DNA of 42,607 nt, taken from the NCBI GenBank assembly GCA_016218495.1, contig JACRDU010000094.1:1-42607 (forward strand). The letters run 5' to 3'. Shown in pieces: positions 7,903-14,429 of the stretch. Each line of letters begins with the position of its first letter. Position 1 is the stretch's first letter. The notes beneath the pieces are model-generated. The model did not search any database and was not told the origin of the DNA. It saw nothing but the letters and a program-made list of their open reading frames with translations. This DNA comes from Elusimicrobiota bacterium (GTDB lineage: Bacteria > Elusimicrobiota > Elusimicrobia > UBA1565). A program made the position numbers and the translations under genes.

Positions 7903-8892
7903 TTAACGCAGCAGCTTGCGGCGGGCGGTCCACTCGCCGGGGGCCCAGGTGTCGTTGGCGTAGAGCAGCAGCGTGGCGTCGGTCTGGGCCCGGTCGATGA
8001 AATCGCGGACCTCGTCGGAGGCCCAGGCCTGCTTGTAGAGCTCCCAGCATTCGAGGAAGGAGTGCTTGCGCAGGTCGCCGGGCGCGAAGGGCAGGGCGTT
8101 GAGCAGCTTGGCGCGCCCGTTGGGCACGACCAGCATCATCGCCTGCGGGCTCTCCAGGCGGGTCTTCATCTCGGCCAGGATGTCCCACGGGTAGATGGAA
8201 AGCTTGACCGGCTCCTTGAGTCGCTCCGCCTCACGGCGCAGGTCGCGCTCGAAGTGCGCCTGCTCGGCGTCGGACAAGGAGAGGCGGTTCCAGGCCTGCG
8301 CCGCCCGGCCGAGGCGCATCATCGGGCCGGTGACGAAGGTCCGGCAGCCCAGGTCCATGGCCAGACGGTAGGCGTCGAGGGCCTCGCGGGCGTTGAGCTT
8401 GTTGGGGACGAAGACGAACTCGGGCTTGAGGCCGCGGCGCACGAGGCGGCTGATGGAGGCGATGGCGCCGTGGAAGTCCCCGCCGGGGCGCACCGCCTCA
8501 TGGGTATTCGCCGTGGCCCCGTCGACGGAGATCTGGATGCACTGGGCCTTCCACTCCGCCAGCAGGTCGGCTTCCTTCTCGCCGATGGGAAGGCCGTTGG
8601 TCTCGAGCTTGAGCTCGACGCCGCCCTCGACCAAGACCTTCAAAACCTCCCAGATGTAGGGGACGGCCAGCGGCTCCCCGCCGCCGAAGGCCGCATAGGG
8701 CACCCCGGCCGCCACGGCGTCGCGGGCGAGCTTGAGGGCCTCGTCTTTGGTGAGTTCGTCCTTCCAGGCCTTATCGGGGCCCGATTCCTCGCAGCAGTGG
8801 AGGCAGCGGGCCTGACAGCGGTTGGTGACCTGCCACGCAAGGAAGAGGGGGGCCGAGTAGTCTCCTACTGCGGCCCCCCTCTCTTTACTCAC
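7903..8892 (-). CDS. Radical SAM peptide-modifying enzyme C
   Basis: Radical SAM enzyme of the PqqE/SPASM-related type, 329 residues. The cluster motif is CQARCLHC (Cys26, 30, 33), followed by a GGGEP motif, KLETNG and SVDGA. After the cluster it shares an ESGPDKAWKDELTKDEAL segment with the two other radical SAM genes of this operon. The C-terminal region looks like a SPASM remnant (VPNGRAKLLNALPFAPGDLRK) but lacks the Cys set for auxiliary clusters. The GTG start at 8892 overlaps the stop of the precursor peptide gene (GTGA), so the two are translationally coupled. This makes it the strongest candidate for the first enzyme acting on that peptide. Confidence 0.88.
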   Translation of the reverse strand: MSKERGAAVGDYSAPLFLAWQVTNRCQARCLHCCEESGPDKAWKDELTKDEALKLARDAVAAGVPYAAFGGGEPLAVPYIWEVLKVLVEGGVELKLETNGLPIGEKEADLLAEWKAQCIQISVDGATANTHEAVRPGGDFHGAIASISRLVRRGLKPEFVFVPNKLNAREALDAYRLAMDLGCRTFVTGPMMRLGRAAQAWNRLSLSDAEQAHFERDLRREAERLKEPVKLSIYPWDILAEMKTRLESPQAMMLVVPNGRAKLLNALPFAPGDLRKHSFLECWELYKQAWASDEVRDFIDRAQTDATLLLYANDTWAPGEWTARRKLLR

Positions 8893-8999
8893 GTGAACCG
8901 AATGTACGGCTGAGCCATCACGCGCTGGGAGACTTCCTCGAGACAGGGCTTCTCCCAGACGGGCTTCTCAGCGACATTCGATGCGGTTTTGTTGTCCAT
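8889..8999 (-). CDS. Putative RiPP precursor peptide, 36 aa
   Basis: A short gene between two radical SAM genes. It has an excellent ribosome site (AGGAG, 6 nt before the ATG at 8999), and its TGA overlaps the GTG of radical SAM C. The peptide begins MDNKTASNVAEKPVWEKP and ends VMAQPYIRFT, with Trp15, Cys19, Glu21, Glu22, Tyr32, Arg34 and Phe35. The charged N-terminal half with Trp-x-Lys-Pro looks like a leader, and the C-terminal AQPYIRFT like the core. PqqA has a similar size and a comparable W-x-K-P start, but the core differs. No family name is known to me. The PqqD domain encoded upstream would be expected to bind the leader. Confidence 0.82.
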   Translation of the reverse strand: MDNKTASNVAEKPVWEKPCLEEVSQRVMAQPYIRFT

Positions 9000-9045
9000 T
9001 GCTTCTCCTGGTGGTACAGCCGCATTCCGACCCGGTTGACCCGGC

Positions 9046-10005
9046 TCAGATCGTTATGGCCTCCGCTTCCAACGGACGCCAATGGTTCGCCTCGGCGAGC
9101 CGGGACGGCTCCGCGAGGAGCCGGGCGGCGGCCGAGCGCACGGCATCCGAGCGCCACGCGCTGCGATAGTCGTCCCAGGCCTGGGCGAGCGTGCGCAGGC
9201 GGAGGTCCGAGCAGACGAAGGGGAGCGGGGCCGCCACCTTCACCCGGCCGTCCGGCAGCACCAACAGGGTGGCCGGTGGCTGGGCGAGGCCCTCGCGGAG
9301 CCCCTCCTCGATCGTGAATGGAGTATAGCAGTAGTCCATTTTCTTGTTAAGGGCGGCGGACAAGGAGGCCAGGACGCCCCGGAAGGCGGCGTACTGGTCG
9401 GGAGTCGGCTCGAGGCGGTCCCAGAGCCTGGCGGCGGTGCCGAGGCGCATCAGGGCCCCGGTATTGAAACGGAAGGCGCCCAAGGATTCGGCGCGGCGGG
9501 CGACCGCCGCCGCCTCGTGGATATTGACCCGGGTCGGCGCGAAGGTGACCTCGAGGGGCAGGCCCGCCTCGACGACGGCGCGGCAGGCCGCGTGGGCCCT
9601 GGCGAGGACGCCGCCCGGGCGCTGCCCGGCGTAAACGGCCTCGCTGTCGCCGTCGAGGCTGATCTGTACGGAGCGGATGGGGAGTCGCGCCAGCAGCGCG
9701 GCCTCGGCCGGGCCGAAGGCCTGCCCGTTCGTCTCCACCTTGAGCTGGACCCCGCCGCCGCCCAGCGCCTCGGCCGCCTCCCAGAACCAGGGGACGAGGG
9801 TGGGCTCCCCGCCGCACAGCATCACATACGGGACCGAGGCGTCGACGACCTGGCGCGCGAAGGAGAGCGCCTCGTCACGGGAGAGCTCGTCCTTGAGCGC
9901 CCTTCCCGGCGCGGAGTCCGTGCAGCAGTGCAGGCAGGCCAGATTGCAGCCCCTGGTCAGCTGCCAGGAGACGAAGACCGGGCCGCCCAGCACATCGAGG
10001 TTCAA
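9046..10005 (-). CDS. Radical SAM peptide-modifying enzyme B
   Basis: Second radical SAM paralogue, 319 residues. Cluster motif CNLACLHC (Cys20, 24, 27), then TDSAPGRALKDELSRDEAL, CGGEPT, KVETNG and SLDGD. The C-terminal part again resembles a degenerate SPASM region (LPDGRVKVAAPLPFVCSDLR) with only one cysteine. I place the start at TTG 10005, which overlaps the stop of the prenyltransferase gene (TTGA) and has GGAAGG 5 nt upstream; GTG at 9993 is the alternative. A 46-bp gap carrying the precursor's ribosome site follows. Substrate and reaction are unknown; peptide C-C, C-O or C-S bond formation is the family norm. Confidence 0.87.
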   Translation of the reverse strand: MNLDVLGGPVFVSWQLTRGCNLACLHCCTDSAPGRALKDELSRDEALSFARQVVDASVPYVMLCGGEPTLVPWFWEAAEALGGGGVQLKVETNGQAFGPAEAALLARLPIRSVQISLDGDSEAVYAGQRPGGVLARAHAACRAVVEAGLPLEVTFAPTRVNIHEAAAVARRAESLGAFRFNTGALMRLGTAARLWDRLEPTPDQYAAFRGVLASLSAALNKKMDYCYTPFTIEEGLREGLAQPPATLLVLPDGRVKVAAPLPFVCSDLRLRTLAQAWDDYRSAWRSDAVRSAAARLLAEPSRLAEANHWRPLEAEAITI

Positions 10006-10937
10006 AGCAGCCTTCCCGCGACGAGGCCGGCGGTGAAGAGCGTCGTCCCCGCTATGTAGCAGACCACGATGAAACGGACCGCCCCGATGAAGTCGCGCGG
10101 GGTGTCGTAGGTCCGGAAGGCCTCGCGCCCGGAGAGGACCAAGAGCGGCGCCGCCAGCAAGGTGACGAGGCAGGCCGGCGGGAAGAGGCCGGCCAGCACG
10201 CCCGCGACGGGCGTCAGCAGGCCCAGGCCGGCCAGCGCCAGGTAGACCCTCACCCCGTTGAGGCGCCCCACGCGCACGACGATGTTGCGCTTGCCGACGA
10301 GGCGGTCCTGGTGGAAATCCGGGATGGCGTTCACCACGGCCAAGGCCATGATCAGGAGGCCCGGCACCAATGAGGCCAGCAGCGCGCCCCAGGAGAAGCT
10401 CCCGGTCTGCAGATGCAGGCTGCCCAAGGTCATCCAAGGGCCGTAGGATAGGCCGATCATCGTCTCGCCCAGGCCCCGGTAGACCCAGCGGATGGGAGGC
10501 CCCACGTAGAAGACCGCCGCCATGCCGCCGAGCAGGGTGTAGAGCACGATGGGCCAGCCGCCGGCGACGGCGAGGCGGAAGCCCACCGACGCCGCGGCGG
10601 CGAAGGCCGCTATGCCCAGATACAGCACCCAGTCGGGGATGGGGTCCTCGTCCTCAGGATTGAAGACCCGGTCGGTCCCCATGCGCGAATCGAAGTACTC
10701 GTTGAAGGCCTCCACGCCCACCACCGACAGGAAGATGCCGAAAAAACCCGTCCAGAAGACGCCCGGCCGGAAGGAATGCTCGACGCCCCAGGCCCAGGCC
10801 GCCCCCAGGAGGTAGGGGAGCAGCCCCGCGTACAGGAAGAAGCGGTAGCGCACCACGCTGAAGAGCTTCATGACGGCGCGGGGCGCCTTGGCCTTCGGGT
10901 CGAAGTGCGGCGGGTCGGCGACGACGGCTTTGAGCAT
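10002..10937 (-). CDS. UbiA/MenA-family aromatic prenyltransferase
   Basis: Integral membrane prenyltransferase, 311 residues with about eight to nine membrane segments. The first Asp-rich motif reads NEYFDSRMGTD (residues 79-89) and the second NAIPDFHQDRLVGKRN (Asp207, Asp211). These are the Mg-diphosphate sites of UbiA enzymes, and MenA-like relatives carry similar ones. Such enzymes attach an isoprenoid chain to an aromatic or quinone precursor. The start is ATG 10937, overlapping the radical SAM A stop (TGATG). Its place between radical SAM genes and in one unit with a polyprenyl diphosphate synthase suggests that it prenylates a product of the peptide pathway. Menaquinone synthesis is the conservative alternative, but no other men genes are present. 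Confidence 0.9.
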   Translation of the reverse strand: MLKAVVADPPHFDPKAKAPRAVMKLFSVVRYRFFLYAGLLPYLLGAAWAWGVEHSFRPGVFWTGFFGIFLSVVGVEAFNEYFDSRMGTDRVFNPEDEDPIPDWVLYLGIAAFAAAASVGFRLAVAGGWPIVLYTLLGGMAAVFYVGPPIRWVYRGLGETMIGLSYGPWMTLGSLHLQTGSFSWGALLASLVPGLLIMALAVVNAIPDFHQDRLVGKRNIVVRVGRLNGVRVYLALAGLGLLTPVAGVLAGLFPPACLVTLLAAPLLVLSGREAFRTYDTPRDFIGAVRFIVVCYIAGTTLFTAGLVAGRLL

Positions 10938-11962
10938 CAGACGAACACCCACTTATGGAGGGCCGAGGTCAGCTTAGGGTCGGCGGCCATGTCGTCGACG
11001 AACTTCGCCACCTTCGGGTCCTTCCAGGCGGTCTGGAAGTTGGCCCAGACCTTGGTGACGGCATCCTTGCGCAGGTCGCCGCAGACGAAGGGCAGCGCGT
11101 TGATGAGCTTCACCAGCCCGTTGGGGAGGATGATGAACAGGGCCGCGGGGTTCTCCAGACGATAACGGAGTTCGTCCAGCAGGCCCATCTCGTGGAAATA
11201 GACCCGCATGCGGCCGTCGTATTGGCTCGTCTTCGCGTGCAGGGTCTTGAAGTACTCGACATACTGCTCGTCGGACGGGACGAGCAGGTGCCAGGTCCTC
11301 ACCGCGTTGCCCGTGTACATCGTGCGCCCGGTGTAGAAGCTGTAGGCGCCCAGCGAGAAGGCCAGGTCGACGGCCTGGGCGATCTCGTGGGTGTTGAACT
11401 TGGTCGGCGAATAGTTGATCTCGATGGGGACGCCCGCCGCCTTGAGGTTGCGCAGGCCGGCCAGCATGGTGTCCCAGTTGCCGTGCACCCGCATCTTGTT
11501 GAAGGTCTCCTTCGAGCCTCCGTCCATCGAGACCTGCACGGCCTTGACGCCGAGCTTCTTCAGGCGGGCGCAGGCCTCGGGAGTCAGGAAGTGCCCGTTG
11601 GTCTCCACCTTGAGCTGCACGCCGTTCGAGCACAGGTACTCGACCATCTCCCAGAAGTGGGGATGGACCATGGGCTCCCCGCCCGAGAAGGACATGTAGG
11701 GGACCTGGTGCTCGACCATCTGCTTGAGCACGGCGAAGACCCGCTCCTTGGACAGCTCGTCCTTGAAGGCCTTGCCGGGGCCCGACTCCTCGATGCAGTG
11801 CAGGCAGGCCAGGTTGCACTCGTTGGTGATCTGCCAGGCCACATACAGCGGAGCGCCCAGGTCTCCGGTGCCGGTATCGCCGGGGCGCGCGGCCGGGTTG
11901 GCGCCCGTGAAGCCCAGGCTCGAGCTCGTCTGGAGCTTCTCGGTCAGGCTCTGGGGCGTCAC
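10937..11962 (-). CDS. Radical SAM peptide-modifying enzyme A
   Basis: Radical SAM enzyme, 341 residues. Cluster motif CNLACLHC (Cys49, 53, 56), then ESGPGKAFKDELSKERVF, FSGGEPM, KVETNG and SMDGG. The terminal region, LPNGLVKLINALPFVCGDLRKD, matches the SPASM position but retains only one Cys, so an auxiliary Fe-S cluster is unlikely. A Ser/Gly/Ala-rich N-terminal extension of about 35 residues precedes the domain. GTG at 11962 overlaps the stop of the PqqD-domain gene (GTGA). It is a clear paralogue of enzymes B and C in the same operon. Confidence 0.88.
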   Translation of the reverse strand: MTPQSLTEKLQTSSSLGFTGANPAARPGDTGTGDLGAPLYVAWQITNECNLACLHCIEESGPGKAFKDELSKERVFAVLKQMVEHQVPYMSFSGGEPMVHPHFWEMVEYLCSNGVQLKVETNGHFLTPEACARLKKLGVKAVQVSMDGGSKETFNKMRVHGNWDTMLAGLRNLKAAGVPIEINYSPTKFNTHEIAQAVDLAFSLGAYSFYTGRTMYTGNAVRTWHLLVPSDEQYVEYFKTLHAKTSQYDGRMRVYFHEMGLLDELRYRLENPAALFIILPNGLVKLINALPFVCGDLRKDAVTKVWANFQTAWKDPKVAKFVDDMAADPKLTSALHKWVFV

Positions 11963-12405
11963 TCGGTGACCAGGCCCTTGGACTTGAGGTCGGAGATGTA
12001 GGCCTTCGCGTCGGCCTCGAGGCTCCCGGCCTTGTCCTGGAAACGGTCTTTGAGCCGCCCGAGGACTTCGGACTCGGCGCCGCCGGCGACTATCTCGCGC
12101 ACGATGGCCGCGCCGGTCTGCGACAGGGTGAACACCTTCTCGGACTTCGTCTCGAAGAGCACTCCGCCGAACTTCTCTTCGCGGAACTTCACATATTGCG
12201 CCAGTTTCATCCGTCCCTCCTGTGCGGCCGTCCGGGGCGCGGCGGGGTCGAGCGCCTCGCGGGCGACGATCCACTCCATCTTCGAGCGCAGGAAGTCGCG
12301 CAGGGCGCGCCCGCTCAGGTCCCGGCCTTCCCCGGGCTGCTGCCCGCCCGCCCTGTACTCGCCCGACCTCCAGGCTTCCCGTGCCAGCTCCTGGTAATGG
12401 CTCAT
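11959..12405 (-). CDS. PqqD-like RiPP recognition element with N-terminal extension
   Basis: The C-terminal 83 residues (from Met66) form a PqqD/RRE-type domain: FREEKFGGVLFETKSEKVFT, then LSQTGAAIVREIV, then a terminal helical part with LKSKGLVTE. Such domains bind leader peptides and present them to radical SAM enzymes. The frame is open through a 65-residue hydrophilic N-terminal region starting at ATG 12405, which overlaps the stop of the polyprenyl synthase gene (TGATG). An internal ATG at 12210 has a strong AGGAGG 7 nt upstream, so a stand-alone 83-residue PqqD may be made as well, or instead. I report the long form because of the coupled start; the extension matches nothing I know. Confidence 0.8.
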   Translation of the reverse strand: MSHYQELAREAWRSGEYRAGGQQPGEGRDLSGRALRDFLRSKMEWIVAREALDPAAPRTAAQEGRMKLAQYVKFREEKFGGVLFETKSEKVFTLSQTGAAIVREIVAGGAESEVLGRLKDRFQDKAGSLEADAKAYISDLKSKGLVTE

Positions 12406-13352
12406 CAGAATTCCCGCCTGAACATCAGGGTCATGAATTCGCGCAATTCGCCCGCCGGAGCCCTGACAGGCAGGGCGTCCACCCAAGGCAGCATGGCTTC
12501 CATGATGCGCCGGGCTTCCGCGCGCGCCGCGTCCAGGTGGCCCCGTTCGCCGAGGAGCGCGAGGGCGTCGTCGAGGGCGGCTGGCTGCCGGGATCCCCAC
12601 AGCGCGGTCCAGCGCGCGCGCGAGGCATCGTCGTCCATGGCCAGGATGCCGGGCAAGGTCAGGCGCCCGTTGTGCAGGTCCTGGCCTGGCGCCTTCCCCG
12701 CCACGGCCTCGGAGAGCGTGAAATCGTGGATGTCGTCGACGATCTGCAGCAGGATGCCGGCCGCCACCCCGAGGCGGGGAGGGCCGTCCGGGTCATGCTC
12801 GAGCGGGCTCTCCTCGGAGAGCACCCGCCCGGCCCACTTGAACAGGGCGCTGGTCTTGCGCGCGGCGACGCCGTAGTAGCCCTCGGCGGACACGTTGAGC
12901 GAGCCCTTCAGGAACTCCTCCTGCAGCTCGCCCACCGTCATCTCCTGGACCGCCTCGACCAACGAGCGCACAGCCTCGGCCGAGATCAGGGCCGCCTCGG
13001 CCATGCCCTGGGTGAACGCCAGGTCGCCGAGCAGGATGCCGGTGCGGTCGCCGAAGAGGGCGTTCGGGGTCGGCACCCCGCGCCGCAGCAGCCCTTCGTC
13101 GATGCAGTCGTCGTGCAGCAAGGAGGCGTTGTGCACCAACTCTACCGCGCGGGCCGCGGATTCCGCCGTGGGGGGCTCTACACCAAGCGCTCTCCCTAAT
13201 AAGAGGGTATAGCGCGCCCGGAGGAGCTTGCCGGGCTGGCCGACATAGGACGCCAGATGGTCTCCGACCCGGCCGCCGAGGGCGGCCACCCGACGCTCTA
13301 GACCCGAACGGACACGATCGAGGGAACCGTCCAGAGTCTCGGTGGTCGTCAT
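12405..13352 (-). CDS. Polyprenyl diphosphate synthase (trans-isoprenyl)
   Basis: Condenses isopentenyl diphosphate onto an allylic primer to make linear polyprenyl diphosphate. Both aspartate-rich motifs are intact: DDCID (residues 81-85, within HNASLLHDDCIDEG) and DDIHD (206-210, within LLQIVDDIHDFT). The length of 315 residues is normal. It is the first gene of the operon and presumably supplies the chain used by the UbiA-type enzyme two genes downstream. The start is ATG 13352; a TTG at 13370 is also in frame, but it lies just upstream of the -10 box and would precede the predicted transcript. Chain length cannot be read reliably from sequence. Confidence 0.92.
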   Translation of the reverse strand: MTTTETLDGSLDRVRSGLERRVAALGGRVGDHLASYVGQPGKLLRARYTLLLGRALGVEPPTAESAARAVELVHNASLLHDDCIDEGLLRRGVPTPNALFGDRTGILLGDLAFTQGMAEAALISAEAVRSLVEAVQEMTVGELQEEFLKGSLNVSAEGYYGVAARKTSALFKWAGRVLSEESPLEHDPDGPPRLGVAAGILLQIVDDIHDFTLSEAVAGKAPGQDLHNGRLTLPGILAMDDDASRARWTALWGSRQPAALDDALALLGERGHLDAARAEARRIMEAMLPWVDALPVRAPAGELREFMTLMFRREF

Positions 13353-13360
13353 CCACCGGC

Positions 13361-13390
13361 ATTCTACCAAGTCAGGAACGCTTCAGCCAA
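13361..13390 (-). promoter_or_regulatory. Promoter of the radical SAM/prenyltransferase operon
   Basis: On the minus strand TTGGCT (13385-13390) and TAGAAT (13361-13366) are 18 bp apart. The -10 ends 8 nt before the ATG at 13352, so the mRNA would have almost no leader. Confidence 0.65.
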
Positions 13391-13413
13391 TGTCCCGGCG
13401 CGCTCCGGCTCCC

Positions 13414-13442
13414 TTGACGACCCCTCGGGGCGGGCCTAAACT
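13414..13442 (+). promoter_or_regulatory. Promoter of the 13453 gene
   Basis: TTGACG (13414-13419), a 17-bp spacer and TAAACT (13437-13442) precede the ATG at 13453 by 10 nt, predicting a leader of only about 4 nt. It lies back to back with the promoter of the radical SAM operon. Confidence 0.65.
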
Positions 13443-13452
13443 TCATCAGGCC

Positions 13453-14427
13453 ATGGCCAATCCCCCTCGTGCTCCGCGCAAGTTCAATTGGGGCCTGGAC
13501 ATCGCCCCCGCCGCGGCGCTCGGGCTCCTGGCGCTCTGGATGCTCTGCCCGAAGCCGCCCGCGTCCGAGAAAGCCCCGAAATTCGCCGACGCCCCCGTCC
13601 CCGGCCCCCGTTCCGGAGCCGGGGCCGCGGAGCCCTACCAGTCCCTCATCGAGCAGGACCTGGCGCAGCGCGACGGTCCGCTGCCGGCCGGCTTCGTCCC
13701 GGAGGCGCCCGCTCCCCCCGCCCCCCGGAAGCGCGAAGAACCGGCGCCCGTCCTCGATGCCAGGGGCCCCGACTTCAACCGGATGATAGGGGCCGAACTC
13801 AAGAGGCTGACCCTCATCACCCGGCGCTACCACAAGGAAAACCCCAAGGTGCGGGAAGTGGACAAGGCCTTCGGGTCGCTGCCGAGATACATGGCGGTGA
13901 GGAAACGCTATCTCGAACAGCACGACGCCTACGCCTTCGCCCACGACACGCTGGCGCTCCCCGAGGTGCGCCAGACGGTGAAGAAGTACGCCTCGGACCC
14001 GAACGTCTGGCGCCTGGCCCTCAGCATGATGCGGGAGGCCCTGAAGGAGAAGCCCCCCAAGCCGCTCTACGACGAGATGAAGCGCTTCTTCACCCAGGAC
14101 AAGCAGACGGTGGAATTCGCCGCGGAGCTTTCGGCGGAAGTCATGCCTCGCATGGGGAAGCTGCTGCCCCAGGTCATCGCTTCGGGGGAGGACCTGAAGC
14201 CGCTCCAGGACCTGGCCAAGGACCTCCATGTGGGCAAAGACGGATTCTCCATCCGCCCGGGCCTGGGGCCCGTGAAAGGGCGGGCCCCTCCCGCCGAAGC
14301 GGCCAAGCCCGTCGGAGACGGCGTCCCGGCCCTACCCCCTTCCGAGCTCAAGATCGGCGAGAACGACAAGCAGCGGGAGCAGCAGCTCAAGGACCTCGGG
14401 AAGGGCTCCCGTCCGAAACGGCGCTGA
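13453..14427 (+). CDS. Membrane-anchored hypothetical protein, 324 aa
   Basis: Family not recognised. One N-terminal membrane segment (about residues 18-32, IAPAAALGLLALWML) is followed by a Pro/Ala-rich linker and a largely helical, charged domain (for example MIGAELKRLTLITRRYHKENP and KPLYDEMKRFF). The C-terminal tail is again Pro-rich and basic. A type II anchor with the bulk outside the cytoplasm is likely. ATG at 13453 is preferred to an in-frame extension to 13342 that would run through the divergent promoter region. It is convergent with the next gene, with only 2 bp between stops. Confidence 0.7.
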   Translation: MANPPRAPRKFNWGLDIAPAAALGLLALWMLCPKPPASEKAPKFADAPVPGPRSGAGAAEPYQSLIEQDLAQRDGPLPAGFVPEAPAPPAPRKREEPAPVLDARGPDFNRMIGAELKRLTLITRRYHKENPKVREVDKAFGSLPRYMAVRKRYLEQHDAYAFAHDTLALPEVRQTVKKYASDPNVWRLALSMMREALKEKPPKPLYDEMKRFFTQDKQTVEFAAELSAEVMPRMGKLLPQVIASGEDLKPLQDLAKDLHVGKDGFSIRPGLGPVKGRAPPAEAAKPVGDGVPALPPSELKIGENDKQREQQLKDLGKGSRPKRR

Positions 14428-14429
14428 GC

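Noticed and set aside
9046-10437. Extension of radical SAM gene B to 10437
   Set aside because: The extra 140 or so codons lie in another frame of the prenyltransferase gene and are Arg/Pro/Gly-rich; the coupled TTG at 10005 explains the real start.
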